Source: Micrococcales bacterium (GTDB taxonomy: Bacteria; Actinomycetota; Actinomycetes; Actinomycetales; Microbacteriaceae). From it: 64,000 bases of DNA. Below are positions 9,767 through 19,484 of this stretch, piece after piece (position 1 is the stretch's first letter; the number at the start of each line of letters is the position of its first letter). A program made the translations under genes and the position numbers. The stretch is taken from the NCBI GenBank assembly GCA_017306245.1, contig JAFKIY010000001.1, positions 248,001 through 312,000 on the forward strand, written 5' to 3'. A model generated the notes under the pieces. The model ran no database searches. It had not been told where the DNA came from and saw only the letters and a program-made list of their open reading frames with translations.

Positions 9767-10779
9767 CCGAGAACCCGATCGAACGTGCACCGCAGAGCGG
9801 CAGTTCGAAAATCATGACACCGGAGCAGGCGGCGTGGTTCTCCGACGTCTTCAATCGGCTCGTCGCCGGCGTCGACCATGTGCTGCTGGGGAAGACGTTC
9901 GTCATCAAGCTCGCCTTCACGGCGCTGTTGAGCGAAGGACATCTGCTTCTCGAGGACTTCCCGGGCACCGGCAAAACCTCGCTCGCACGCGCACTGGCGC
10001 AAAGCGTCGACGGGACGAACAGCCGCATCCAGTTCACCCCCGACCTGCTGCCGGGCGACATCACCGGGGTCAGCATTTACGACCAGCGCTCCGGGAAGTT
10101 CGAGTTCCACGCCGGACCGGTGTTCGCGAACATCGTGCTCGCGGACGAAATCAACCGGGCGAGCCCGAAGACCCAGGCGGCGCTTCTCGAAGTCATGGAG
10201 GAGGGCCAGGTGACCGTGGATGGCGTCACGCACCCTGTCGGGTCTCCGTTCATGGTGATTGCGACGCAGAACCCGATCGAACAGGCGGGAACCTATCGGC
10301 TGCCGGAAGCGCAGCTCGACCGTTTCATCATGAAGGCGTCGATCGGTTACCCGGACCATGCCTCCACGTTGCGCATCCTTCAGGGTTCGGGGGCGAAGGC
10401 CCACGACATCGTGATCCCCGCGGTCGCCACGGCGAAGATCATCGTGGAAATGGGTGCGATGGCGCGCACCGTGCACGTCGACCCCTCGATCAACGACTAC
10501 GTGTCCCGGCTTGTGGATGCATCCAGGAACTCCGACGAGGTGCGACTCGGTGCGAGTGTCCGCGCCGCGCTCGCGCTCGTCCGCACCGCGAAGTCGCTCG
10601 CGGCCGCAAGCGGCAGGCACTATGTGATCCCCGATGACGTCAAGGTCCTCGCCGAGCCGGTTCTCGCGCATCGCCTCGTTTTGGACCCCGAGGCGGAGTT
10701 CGAGGGCGTCACGGCGTCGAGCATCATCAGCCAGCTTCTGCTCGAGACCCCGCCTCCCACTGACAGGCAAGCCGTGTGA
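9763..10779 (+). CDS. MoxR-type AAA+ ATPase
   Basis: This 338-residue protein has Walker A PGTGKTS at 67-73, Walker B VLADEINRA near 125, sensor 1 ATQNPIEQAGTYRLPEAQLD and the C-terminal lid expected of MoxR ATPases. These act as chaperone-like remodelling enzymes, usually together with a DUF58 protein and often a transglutaminase-fold membrane protein. That is exactly the gene order here. The ATG overlaps the stop of the giant surface-protein gene and the stop overlaps the DUF58 start, so all are cotranscribed. The likely role is maturation or assembly of the envelope complex encoded by the locus; this is inferred from context. Confidence 0.93.
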   Translation: MTENPIERAPQSGSSKIMTPEQAAWFSDVFNRLVAGVDHVLLGKTFVIKLAFTALLSEGHLLLEDFPGTGKTSLARALAQSVDGTNSRIQFTPDLLPGDITGVSIYDQRSGKFEFHAGPVFANIVLADEINRASPKTQAALLEVMEEGQVTVDGVTHPVGSPFMVIATQNPIEQAGTYRLPEAQLDRFIMKASIGYPDHASTLRILQGSGAKAHDIVIPAVATAKIIVEMGAMARTVHVDPSINDYVSRLVDASRNSDEVRLGASVRAALALVRTAKSLAAASGRHYVIPDDVKVLAEPVLAHRLVLDPEAEFEGVTASSIISQLLLETPPPTDRQAV

Positions 10780-12191
10780 GCCAGACCGAACCCACCCAGC
10801 CACCCTCGACGTTGACGCGGGGGAGCGGCAGCCTGCCGTCGAAGCGCTTCGATTTGACGTCGGCGGCCGCGACGGAGGGTCTGACGAACGTCAGAACCAA
10901 AATCGTGGGAAACCGCACGGGGAGACTGGCGGACGCCATCGTCAGCGTCGTTCGGGTGAGCCGGGATTTCGAGGGTGTCGTCAGGACGTGGACCGCACGG
11001 GTGTCTTCTGTCGTGACTGCCCTCGGTTGGTCCATGCTCGCGGTCGTGCCCCTCTCCTTCGCGTTCGGCTACGGCCTCGGCTGGATGGAGCTCGTCGTCG
11101 TCGGCTGGGCGGGCCTCGTCCTGCTGCTGGTCGCCGTGGTGTACCTGGTCGGGCGCAGCTCCTTCACCGTGGAGCTCAGGCTCGCCCACTCGCGGGTGGT
11201 CGTCGGCGAGCAGGCGAGTGGCAGCGTGATCATCGCGAACCCGGTCCGCCACAGAATCCTGGGTGCATCGGTGGAAATTCCGGTGGGGAACGCCCTTGCC
11301 GCCGTCACCATGCCGTCCCTGGCCAGGGGCGCCGTCTTCGCCCACGAGTTCCCGGTGCCGACCGGCCGGCGCGGAGTGCTGCAGATCGGGCCGGTGCGAA
11401 CCGTCCGCGCGGACCCGATCGGGCTCGTGCGCCGCGAATTGCTGTGGACCGACGCCCAGTGGATGTACGTCCACCCGCGCACGATCGGCGTTCCGAGCAC
11501 CACAACGGGGTTCATCCGCGATCTGGAAGGAAACCCGACGCGCCAGATCTCCAACAGCGACGTGTCGTTCCACGCCCTGCGCGAGTACGTTCCCGGCGAT
11601 GAGCGGCGCTACATCCACTGGAAGAGCACCGCGAAGACCGGCCGATACATGGTGCGCCAATTCGAGGAAACCCGGCGCAGCCACCTCGTCATCGCCCTGA
11701 GCCTTTCGGCGGCGGATTACGCGAACGATGAGGAATTCGAGCTGGCGGTGAGCGTGGCCGGTTCCCTCGGCGTCCGCGCCATCCGGGATGCGAGAGAGGT
11801 GTCCGTGGTCGTCGGCGACCGGACGCCGGATTTCGCGAAGCGCAAGGTGTTTGCGGTGTCGCGGCTGAGCACGCTCACGCGAAGCCGCCTGCTCGATGAT
11901 CTCGCCGTCATCGAACGGGACGAGTCAGCGCTGGACGTGCGCGACGTCGCGCGGGTGGTCTCCGAGCAGGTCGCGGGAGTGTCTGTGGCGTTCCTGGTGT
12001 GCGGTTCGACGACGACGCCGACCCAGTTGCGCGCAGCTTCTGCGCTGTTCCCCGTCGATGTCGAAGTCGTCGCCATAGTCTGCGACCCGGAAATCATCCC
12101 CGGGTACCGTCGCGTACCGGGGCTCAGCGTCCTCACGATCGGATACCTGGAGGATTTGCAGAAGTCCCTCTCGAGATCGGCCGCGGCCTGA
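10776..12191 (+). CDS. DUF58 membrane protein, MoxR partner
   Basis: This is a 471-residue protein. After an unstructured N-terminus come two closely spaced hydrophobic helices (about 80-128), then the DUF58 region. The hallmark LREYVPGDERRYIHWKSTAK lies near residue 267 and is followed by GRYMVRQFEE. DUF58 proteins carry a von Willebrand A-like fold and work with MoxR ATPases. The GTG start overlaps the MoxR stop, and its stop overlaps the next ATG by one base. The family is reliable; the biochemical role is not known. Confidence 0.9.
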   Translation: MSQTEPTQPPSTLTRGSGSLPSKRFDLTSAAATEGLTNVRTKIVGNRTGRLADAIVSVVRVSRDFEGVVRTWTARVSSVVTALGWSMLAVVPLSFAFGYGLGWMELVVVGWAGLVLLLVAVVYLVGRSSFTVELRLAHSRVVVGEQASGSVIIANPVRHRILGASVEIPVGNALAAVTMPSLARGAVFAHEFPVPTGRRGVLQIGPVRTVRADPIGLVRRELLWTDAQWMYVHPRTIGVPSTTTGFIRDLEGNPTRQISNSDVSFHALREYVPGDERRYIHWKSTAKTGRYMVRQFEETRRSHLVIALSLSAADYANDEEFELAVSVAGSLGVRAIRDAREVSVVVGDRTPDFAKRKVFAVSRLSTLTRSRLLDDLAVIERDESALDVRDVARVVSEQVAGVSVAFLVCGSTTTPTQLRAASALFPVDVEVVAIVCDPEIIPGYRRVPGLSVLTIGYLEDLQKSLSRSAAA

Positions 12192-14545
12192 TGGCGACTT
12201 CCGGTTCATCCACGGGCGATTCGCGGCGCAGCGCCGGGTTCATCGCGGTGACGACCGTCATGCTCGGCTTGGCGACCGGTGTCGCCTCGCTCAGCTGGTG
12301 GCCGAGCTATGCGACCGCAGCGCTTCCGGTGCTCATCGCCGTGACGTTCGTGGCGGCGGCGGCCATCGCGATCCTCGGGGCGGTGTTTCGTGCTTCCAGC
12401 CTCACCGTTCTGGCCGCGACGGTCGCCGCGTACCTGCTCCTCGGCGTCCCGCTGGCCGTGCCCCAACTGGCGCTGTGGCGGATTCTTCCGTCGCTCGACG
12501 GTTTGCGGGAGTTGGTTTTCGGAACGGCGACCAGCTGGAAGCAGCTTCTGACCATCAGCCTCCCCGTCGGGAGCTACCAGTCGTTGCTGGTTCCCGTGTT
12601 CATTCTCATCCTCGTGAGCGTCGTGGTTTCGCTGACGGTGGCGCTGCGTTCCCCTCTTGGGGATCTGGCGGTACTCGGCCCCGTCGCCGTGTTCATCGTG
12701 GGGATCCTGTTCGGCCCGGATTCCGCGCTCTGGCCGTTCCCGGTGGCGATCGGCCTGACCGCGGTCATCCTCGTCTGGCTGGTCTGGAACCGGTGGTACC
12801 GTCGTCGGGAGTCCATCCGCAAGCTCTCCACGCGCGAAGTCAGCGCCGGCGGCCAGCCGGTGGATCGCATCGCCGACGGCGGGTTCGTGGGTGCGAGAAC
12901 CCTGTTGAGCGCCGGGATCATTCTGGCGATCGCGGCCACCGCGTCGTTCGGCGCGTCGCAGCTCCTGCCGCCGGCGCAGGACCGCGTCGTGCTGCGGACC
13001 ACGATCGCCCAACCGTTTGATGCGCGGGACTATCCGAGCCCGTTGAGCGGATTCCGCAAGTACGAACAGCCGGCGACGAAAAGCCGGACGATCTTCACGG
13101 TGACGAACTGCCCCGCGGATGCGCGGATTCGCATCGCCACCCTCGACACCTATGACGGCGTCGTGTACTCGGTAGGCAGGGGGAGCGTGAACAGCGCCTC
13201 AGGCGCGTTCACCCGCGTCCCGCTGAGCGTCGACCAGTCCGGGGTTTCCGGAAAGACGGTGACGTTCGGCGTCACGATCGGGAACTACTCCGGGGTGTGG
13301 CTTCCGACGATCGGGAAGCTCGAGCAGGTCAGATTCGAGAGCGCGAACGCGGCCACGCTGCTGGGCAATTTCTACTACAACAACAACAGCGACACGGCGG
13401 CGGTCGTCGGCGGCCTTGCCTCGGGAGATACGTACTCGGTGACCGCTGTGCTGCCGACGCAACCGAGCGAGAGCGACCTGTCTACACTACAGCCGGGCAC
13501 CGTGAACCTTCCGGCCGTCGCCGTCGTGCCGAATGGGCTTGCCGCGACGCTGGATGGATACGTGACCGGGGTTTCCGGCGCAGGCAACCGGCTCATGGCG
13601 ATGATCGATGGTTTGCGGCGGGACGGGTACGTCAGTCACGGCGTCTCGCCCACGGAGCCGGCCAGCCGGTCGGGCCACGCCGCGGACCGCATCACCGAAC
13701 TTCTCACGGCGCAGCAGATGATCGGCGATCAGGAACAGTACGCGGTGACCGCCGCATTGATGGCCCGGCAGCTGGGCTTCCCGGCGCGGGTCGTGTTCGG
13801 GTTTGCGCCCAGGGACATCAACCCGACCGGGCAGACCAGGGTGGATGGCGGTGACGTTTCGGCCTGGATCGAGGTCAACACGACCCAGTACGGGTGGGTG
13901 GCCATCGATCCGACCCCGCCCCTGCGCCCGATCCCGGATGCCGAACCGCAGGATCCGACGAAGGTGGCCAGGCCGCAATCTCCCGTGCAGCAACCGCTGA
14001 AGGAAACGGAAACCCGGGACACCCAATTGCCGCCGAACACGAGCCAGGAGCAGGATCCGCCCGAGAATCCGGCCCTCACGATCTTCCTGAGGGTGCTTTC
14101 GGGTCTCGGTTGGGCGAGCCTGGTGATGCTCGTCGTGTTGTCTCCGTTTCTCACGATCGCTATCGCGAAGTGGCGGCGCCGGAGGTTGCGGCGGCGTGCC
14201 CCGACGCCGATTCAGCGCATCGCCGGCGGCTGGGACGAGTTCGAGGACGCGGTTCTCGACCACGGATTCACCCCCGGCCCGACGCCGACGCGGCTGGAGG
14301 TCGCTCAGGAGGTCGGCGGGACCCAGCCGTTCGTGCTCGCCGCCGTCGCGGACCGGGCGATTTTCGCTCCCGGCGATCCCGATCCGGAGCAGGCGGAGCA
14401 GGTGTGGAAGTCGGTCGACGACCTGCGGTATTCGCTCGACTACAACCTTTCGCGGTGGGAGCGGATCAAGTCTCTCGTTTCCCTTCGTAGCCTCGGTGGT
14501 TATAGTGTCAGAGGCCTGTTCGCGCGAGAGAGGACGAAGCGGTGA
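12191..14545 (+). CDS. Transglutaminase-fold membrane protein with degenerate catalytic site
   Basis: This is a 784-residue TgpA/DUF3488-like protein. About five or six membrane helices occupy residues 20-210, an extracellular region follows, then a transglutaminase core (about 490-580), a disordered Gln/Thr/Pro linker, one more helix (about 631-665) and a cytoplasmic tail. The core aligns well with active relatives ([28 protein letters not shown]). However, the catalytic Cys position in G-x-C-E-H-Y reads GDQEQY, giving Gln514. The catalytic His in D-x-HAW-x-EV reads DVSAWIEV, giving Ser557. Only Asp573 remains. The protein should therefore be a pseudoenzyme, perhaps a peptide-binding or scaffolding subunit. 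Transglutaminase genes are normal companions of MoxR/DUF58 pairs. The frame is intact, with no sign of decay. Confidence 0.87.
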   Translation: MATSGSSTGDSRRSAGFIAVTTVMLGLATGVASLSWWPSYATAALPVLIAVTFVAAAAIAILGAVFRASSLTVLAATVAAYLLLGVPLAVPQLALWRILPSLDGLRELVFGTATSWKQLLTISLPVGSYQSLLVPVFILILVSVVVSLTVALRSPLGDLAVLGPVAVFIVGILFGPDSALWPFPVAIGLTAVILVWLVWNRWYRRRESIRKLSTREVSAGGQPVDRIADGGFVGARTLLSAGIILAIAATASFGASQLLPPAQDRVVLRTTIAQPFDARDYPSPLSGFRKYEQPATKSRTIFTVTNCPADARIRIATLDTYDGVVYSVGRGSVNSASGAFTRVPLSVDQSGVSGKTVTFGVTIGNYSGVWLPTIGKLEQVRFESANAATLLGNFYYNNNSDTAAVVGGLASGDTYSVTAVLPTQPSESDLSTLQPGTVNLPAVAVVPNGLAATLDGYVTGVSGAGNRLMAMIDGLRRDGYVSHGVSPTEPASRSGHAADRITELLTAQQMIGDQEQYAVTAALMARQLGFPARVVFGFAPRDINPTGQTRVDGGDVSAWIEVNTTQYGWVAIDPTPPLRPIPDAEPQDPTKVARPQSPVQQPLKETETRDTQLPPNTSQEQDPPENPALTIFLRVLSGLGWASLVMLVVLSPFLTIAIAKWRRRRLRRRAPTPIQRIAGGWDEFEDAVLDHGFTPGPTPTRLEVAQEVGGTQPFVLAAVADRAIFAPGDPDPEQAEQVWKSVDDLRYSLDYNLSRWERIKSLVSLRSLGGYSVRGLFARERTKR

Positions 14546-15441
14546 CCTGCAATTATTGCGGTACCGAGTTGCCGTCCGAGGCGATGTTCTGCGGGGAGTG
14601 CGGCAGGGCGGTCACGACGGTTTCCGCGTCGTCGCCGCGTCCGATGATCCCGGCTCCCCTCACCCGGCCCGTCGCGGAGCCCGAACCATGGTCGAATGCG
14701 TCGACGGATGCGCTCTCGGCCGGCGTGGTCTGCCAGCAGTGCGGGGCCCCGGTTTCGCCCGACGATATTTTCTGCGGCGAATGCGGGTTCGTGGTGGGCG
14801 CGATGGAATACGAGTCGCCTCGTCCCCGCGACACGAACGCAGTCGAGCGGCTCGAGCGGGTCGAGCAGGATGCCGGCCCGGCGGAGGAGCCTGAGCCGGA
14901 AGACGAGCCTGAGCCGGAAGCGGGGCCCGAGCCGGAGCCTGAACCGGAACCGGAGCCTGAACCGGAGCCTGAACCGGAGCCGGAGCCTGAACCGGAACCG
15001 CTGCGGGCACCGGCATCGATTTTCGACCCGATCCCTCCGGCGCAGCCGCGGTCGGACGAGGAGCGATTCGCGGAAGACCTCGAACCGACCCGCATCATCG
15101 CGAGCCATCAGGATGGGGAACGGTTCGTCCTGCAGTTCAGCACCGGCGAATCCTTCACCGTTTTCGGCACGGGGCTGATCGGCCGCAGTCCGCGCCCCGA
15201 GCCCGGAGAATACTTCGATCAGCTCGTGCGCGTCGCAGATTCGACCCGGTCGGTGTCGAAGACGCACCTCGAGTTCGGTCAGGAATCCGGGAGTTTCTGG
15301 GTGAAGGACCGATTCTCCGGAAACGGAACAATAGTGCGGGAACCCGAATCCAAACCGATCCGCTGCCACCCGGAGCGCCGCTACCGGCTCGCGCGCGGCT
15401 CCAGGGTCGACCTCGGCGAGCAGTTCTTCATCGTCAGCTGA
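14542..15441 (+). CDS. Double zinc-ribbon protein with Pro-Glu linker and C-terminal FHA domain
   Basis: This is a 299-residue protein. Two zinc ribbons lie at the N-terminus: [19 protein letters not shown] (about 2-20) and [19 protein letters not shown] (about 63-81). Residues about 115-153 are a Pro-Glu repeat that should form a stiff, extended acidic spacer. The C-terminal 120 residues form an FHA domain with [21 protein letters not shown] and FSGNGTIV, retaining the key Arg, Ser, His and Asn. It is the second FHA reader of the locus and probably bridges a phosphorylated protein to something bound by the ribbons. GTG overlaps the preceding stop (GTGA). Confidence 0.88.
   Translation: MTCNYCGTELPSEAMFCGECGRAVTTVSASSPRPMIPAPLTRPVAEPEPWSNASTDALSAGVVCQQCGAPVSPDDIFCGECGFVVGAMEYESPRPRDTNAVERLERVEQDAGPAEEPEPEDEPEPEAGPEPEPEPEPEPEPEPEPEPEPEPEPLRAPASIFDPIPPAQPRSDEERFAEDLEPTRIIASHQDGERFVLQFSTGESFTVFGTGLIGRSPRPEPGEYFDQLVRVADSTRSVSKTHLEFGQESGSFWVKDRFSGNGTIVREPESKPIRCHPERRYRLARGSRVDLGEQFFIVS
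14884..15000 (+). repeat. In-frame Pro-Glu coding repeat
   Basis: Short repeats of gag-cct / gag-ccg / gaa-ccg codons run for about 115 bases inside the zinc-ribbon FHA gene and encode alternating Glu and Pro. Such arrays change length by slippage in 6-base steps, so linker length may vary between strains. Confidence 0.85.
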
Positions 15442-15537
15442 TCGCTCCTGTCCCACCCGGGCGGCGCCCGCTCCGGTTGTCCACGAGATCGCCGCGGCGC
15501 ACTCCGGGCGCGGCGGCGGCCGTGGTCACCTGAGACG

Positions 15538-18372
15538 GTGACAGGGCAGCCCCATGAGGTTTCGGTACCGCGGAAACCCGAGGCGCCCAAGCGCGCCCCA
15601 TTCCCCATTTTCGCGATCGCTGCGCCGGTGGTCGCGGCAACGGCCATCTGGGCGTTCACCCAGTCCCCGTTCGCCCTGGTGTTCGCCCTGCTCGGGCCCG
15701 TGGTCGCCGTGGCGAGCCTCGGCGACGCACGTCGCCGATCCCGCGCCGAGTCCCGGCGCGAACATGGCCGATTCGAACGCGAACTCGTCTCCGCCATCCA
15801 CGCGATCGACGAGGCGCACGCGAGGGAGCGCGCCCGACTCGTGCATCGGTTCCCTGCGGCCCAGGACCTGGTGGACTCTGTGAGAGGAAGCCCTGAGCGC
15901 TGGCGGGCCGACCTCGCGCACGGCCGGGAAGTGCGACTCGGCACCGGGCGGATTTGCAGCGCGGTGAAGCTCCGCGGCGAGAAACTCGACCACGACGACA
16001 GCCCCTCGGGCAGGGCCATTTCCGGCTTGTTCGACCGCGCAACCACGCTCGATGGGGCGCCCATCACGGTCGATGCCCGACTGGGGATCGGCGTGTGCGG
16101 CGAGCGCAACCAGGCGAGGGCCCTCGCCACCGCCCTGATAGTGCAGCTCGCCTACGCGGTGCCGCCGGACGGGTTCAGCGTCAACCGGCTGTCGGCCGCG
16201 ACGGAAGGACTCGACTGGGTGGAGGGGCTTCCACACGCAAACCCGGCTTTCTCGGATCCCGCCGCCCTCGGGAGAAAACCCGGCGTCGGTGGCCGGGGAG
16301 TCGAGTTTCGCGCACGCGCCGGCGGCGACCGCACGGTGGTGGCGATCGCCGAGGAGGAGGACGCCCTGCCGCGGGACTGCCGGATCGTGGTGCGAACCAC
16401 CGGCACGATCGCCCGGGTCATACGGCATCCGGACGGCGACCTGCCCGACGACTTCACCCCCGAATACGTCAGCGAACGCCAGGCCACGGCGTTCGCGGCC
16501 CACATGAGTGCCGCGGCGCTTCCGCTCCTGGATGCGGGGAAGGCGCTGCCGAGCTCCGTCGCACTGAGCGGGTTGAGTCAGGTTGCCGGAAGCGGTCGCG
16601 GCGCGCTGCCCGCGTGCGTCGGCGTGGATGCCGACGGCCCCGTCGTGATCGACCTCGTGCGCGACGGTCCCCACGCCGTGGTCGGCGGCACCACAGGGAG
16701 CGGGAAGAGCGAACTTCTGCTGACCTGGATTCGTGCCCTCGCGGCTGTCCACGATCCGGACGTCGTCAGTTTTCTCCTCGTCGACTTCAAGGGCGGAGCC
16801 GCGTTTTCCGCCGTCGCGGAACTTCCGCACACCGTCGGCGTCCTCACCGACCTGGACGACTCCGCCGCGCAGCGCGCGATTCTGAGTCTGCGCGCCGAGC
16901 TGAGCCGACGCGAGAGCGTTCTCGCCGAGGCGTCGGCGCGCTCGATCGACGAGCTCGACGAGTCCGTCGTTCTCGCCAGGCTCGTGATCGTCGTCGACGA
17001 GTTCGCCACCCTGACGGCGCAACTGCCCGAGCTTCACGAACTGTTCGCGGACCTCGCCGCGCGCGGCCGCTCCCTCGGAATCCACCTCATCCTGTGCACC
17101 CAACGGCCGGCAGCCTCGGTGCGCGACAGCGTGCTCGCGAACTGTTCCCTGCGCGTTTCGCTGAGAGTCACGAGCGACGCCGACAGCGTCTCTGTGCTCG
17201 GAACCGCCGACGCCGCGCGGCTGCCGCGGGTCCCGTCCGGCCGCGGCCTGATCGCGAGGGCGGACGGCGGGCCGGAGCTGGTTCACTTCGCGATCTCGGG
17301 CGCGGAGGATGTGGCGGCCGTGACCGGGGAGCTTCGCGGCCGCGAAACGTCCCCGCACCGGCCCTGGATTGACCCTCTCCCGGCTCTCGTGCTGCCTGGC
17401 GACGTGCCTGCCGCGACGGGTACCGCGCTGGCCTTCGGGCTGCTGGACATTCCGGAGGAACAGCGCAGATCCGTCGCCACCTTCGACCCGGCGGTGCACG
17501 GAAACCTGGTGGTGCTGGGCGGGCATCGCAGCGGCAAGTCCGGAGTTCTCGCCGCGCTCGCGCAGGGCTCGGTGCAGACGGTGATGGTTCCCCCGTCCGT
17601 GGAAGGGGCGTGGGATGCGGTAACCGCGGTGCTCGCGGGCCTTCGCGAGCAGACCGAGCCGACGCTCGTCCTGCTGGACGACGCCGACGAACTCCTCGGC
17701 CGGTTTCCGCCCGACCACGAGGTGCCGTTCGCCGAGCGGCTCTCCCGGCTGGCCAGGGAAGGCCCGCGGGCGGGAGTCACTCTCGTGCTGACCGCGGGCG
17801 CCGTTCGCGGCCGGCTTCAGGCGCTGTCGGCGCTGTGCGAGTCAACTCTGCTGCTGAGGATGCCGACAAAGCAGGATCACGTCCTCGCCGGGGGCGACGG
17901 CGTCGGCTACCTGCCGAACCTGCCGCCGGGCGGCGGGCGGTGGCAGGGCCACCGCGTGCAGGTCACCCGCGTCGAGGCGCCACATCGCCCGAAGCCGGCC
18001 CTCGCCGCGGCGCTGGAGTGCTCGCCCGAGTCACCCCTGATCGTCGTCTCTCCGAGGCCGTCAGCGATCCGCGAGCGTCTGGAACGGCTTGGTCCGGTCG
18101 CAGTGCTCGGCCCGCAGCCCCGAACCGCCGACGCCGTGAGCGTCAAAGCAGGCTCGACCGTGGTCCTGGGCGACCCGAACGCGTGGCAGGGCGCGTGGGC
18201 GATGCTCGCCGCGCTTCGAAACACCGCACGGCTCGTGTTTCACGACTGCACGGCATCCGACATCCGCGCACTCACCGGCGCGCGGGAACTCCCGCCGCCC
18301 GTCGACTCGGCCGATACGCTCATCGTCGTCGAGCCGGACGGCCGGATGTTCAGAGCTCGCCTTCCCGGCTAG
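15538..18372 (+). CDS. EccC/EssC-like FtsK-SpoIIIE family membrane ATPase
   Basis: This is a 944-residue protein. Two adjacent hydrophobic segments (about 22-62) anchor it. The first ATPase domain is complete: GGTTGSGKSELLL at about 383-395, LLVDFKGGAAF near 415, VVDEFATL near 486 and ILCTQRPAASVRDS near 518. These match type VII secretion ATPases (EccC/EssC) better than DNA-pumping FtsK, which would have a gamma domain. The second ATPase domain keeps GGHRSGKSG (about 661-669) and LVLLDDAD but is otherwise divergent, as in EssC. No WXG100 substrate, EccB, EccD or mycosin gene lies nearby. The GTG start has only a weak ribosome-binding site, 96 bases after the FHA gene. The gene ends convergently with ald, overlapping it by four bases. 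Confidence 0.85.
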   Translation: MTGQPHEVSVPRKPEAPKRAPFPIFAIAAPVVAATAIWAFTQSPFALVFALLGPVVAVASLGDARRRSRAESRREHGRFERELVSAIHAIDEAHARERARLVHRFPAAQDLVDSVRGSPERWRADLAHGREVRLGTGRICSAVKLRGEKLDHDDSPSGRAISGLFDRATTLDGAPITVDARLGIGVCGERNQARALATALIVQLAYAVPPDGFSVNRLSAATEGLDWVEGLPHANPAFSDPAALGRKPGVGGRGVEFRARAGGDRTVVAIAEEEDALPRDCRIVVRTTGTIARVIRHPDGDLPDDFTPEYVSERQATAFAAHMSAAALPLLDAGKALPSSVALSGLSQVAGSGRGALPACVGVDADGPVVIDLVRDGPHAVVGGTTGSGKSELLLTWIRALAAVHDPDVVSFLLVDFKGGAAFSAVAELPHTVGVLTDLDDSAAQRAILSLRAELSRRESVLAEASARSIDELDESVVLARLVIVVDEFATLTAQLPELHELFADLAARGRSLGIHLILCTQRPAASVRDSVLANCSLRVSLRVTSDADSVSVLGTADAARLPRVPSGRGLIARADGGPELVHFAISGAEDVAAVTGELRGRETSPHRPWIDPLPALVLPGDVPAATGTALAFGLLDIPEEQRRSVATFDPAVHGNLVVLGGHRSGKSGVLAALAQGSVQTVMVPPSVEGAWDAVTAVLAGLREQTEPTLVLLDDADELLGRFPPDHEVPFAERLSRLAREGPRAGVTLVLTAGAVRGRLQALSALCESTLLLRMPTKQDHVLAGGDGVGYLPNLPPGGGRWQGHRVQVTRVEAPHRPKPALAAALECSPESPLIVVSPRPSAIRERLERLGPVAVLGPQPRTADAVSVKAGSTVVLGDPNAWQGAWAMLAALRNTARLVFHDCTASDIRALTGARELPPPVDSADTLIVVEPDGRMFRARLPG

Positions 18373-19484
18373 GCCAGTGCGGTGGCAAGCGACACGTGGT
18401 CGAAGCCGAGTGCCGTCGCCACCGGTTCGTACACGACGTGCCCCGCGTGGGTGTTGAGGCCGCGCGCGAGCGCCTCATCCGCGAGGAGCGCCTCGTGCCA
18501 GCCCTTGTTCGCGAGGGCACGGACGTAGGGCATCGTCGCATTGGTGAGCGCATAGGTCGACGTGTTGGGCACCGCGCCCGGCATGTTCGCGACGCAGTAG
18601 AAGAGCGAATTGTGCACCCGGAATGTCGGATCATCGTGGGTGGTCGGATGCGAGTCGGCGAAGCAGCCGCCCTGATCGACGGCGATGTCCACGAGCACGC
18701 TTCCCGGCTTCATGCGCGAAACGAGGTCGTTGCTCACGAGCTTGGGTGCTTTCGCCCCCGGCACGAGCACCGAGCCGATCACGAGATCGGCGGTGAGCAG
18801 CGCGCGCTCGATTTCGAACCCGTTGGAGGCGATGGTCTTCACGCGACCCGCGTACACCTCATCAAGTTCCTTCAGCCGCTGAAGGTTGGTGTCGAGAACG
18901 GTGACGTCCGCGCCGAGGCCGACCGAAACGGAGACCGCGTTGGTCCCGGCAACGCCGCCGCCCAGCACGACGACCTTCGCCGGGTAGGTACCCGGAACGC
19001 CGGGAACGAGCAGACCGGGTCCGCCGTTCGGCTTGAGCATCGCGTTCGCTCCGACGATCGCGGAGAGCCGCCCGGCCACTTCGCTCATCGGCGCGAGAAG
19101 GGGGAGGGCGCGGTTGGGCAGCTGCACGGTCTCATAGGCGACCGCCGTGACGCCGGCGGAAACGAGGGCGGCCGTGAGCTCCGGTTCGGCGGCGAGATGC
19201 AGGTAGGCGAAGATCAGCAGGTCGTCGCGGAAGTACCCGTACTCCTGCTCGATCGGTTCCTTCACCTTGAGGAGCATTTCTGCCGCGGCCCACGTTTCGG
19301 CGGCAGTCGCGGAGATCCTCGCCCCCGCCGACTCATACTCGTCGTCGGTGATCGAGGATCCGATGCCAGCGCCGGTTTCGACGATGACGTCGTGGCCGTT
19401 CGCGACGAGGTCGTGGACCCCGGCCGGTGTGATGGCGACCCGGAACTCGTTGTTCTTGATCTCCTTCGGGATGGCGACCTTCAT
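18369..19484 (-). CDS. ald: Alanine dehydrogenase
   Basis: This 371-residue enzyme interconverts L-alanine and pyruvate plus ammonia using NAD. The N-terminus MKVAIPKEIKNNEFRVAITP is diagnostic. The nucleotide site VVVLGGGVAGTNAVSVS, followed by VTVLD, lies mid-protein, and SVLVDIAVDQGGCFADSHPT follows. The length matches the family. I start it at ATG 19484 because GGAGA is properly placed upstream; five more residues would be added by the next upstream start. It is divergent from the potD-like gene across 280 AT-richer bases that contain paired repeats. In actinobacteria, ald is commonly controlled by an Lrp-type AldR. Confidence 0.97.
   Translation of the reverse strand: MKVAIPKEIKNNEFRVAITPAGVHDLVANGHDVIVETGAGIGSSITDDEYESAGARISATAAETWAAAEMLLKVKEPIEQEYGYFRDDLLIFAYLHLAAEPELTAALVSAGVTAVAYETVQLPNRALPLLAPMSEVAGRLSAIVGANAMLKPNGGPGLLVPGVPGTYPAKVVVLGGGVAGTNAVSVSVGLGADVTVLDTNLQRLKELDEVYAGRVKTIASNGFEIERALLTADLVIGSVLVPGAKAPKLVSNDLVSRMKPGSVLVDIAVDQGGCFADSHPTTHDDPTFRVHNSLFYCVANMPGAVPNTSTYALTNATMPYVRALANKGWHEALLADEALARGLNTHAGHVVYEPVATALGFDHVSLATALA

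Noticed and set aside
14884..15000. Possible CRISPR-like or tandem DNA array
   Set aside because: The period is six bases, all in frame, with no spacers. It is a coding Pro-Glu repeat.
15442..15537. Possible small WXG100-type gene before the EccC-like gene
   Set aside because: Only 96 bases are available and no WxG frame or hydrophobic-helical pattern is present on either strand.
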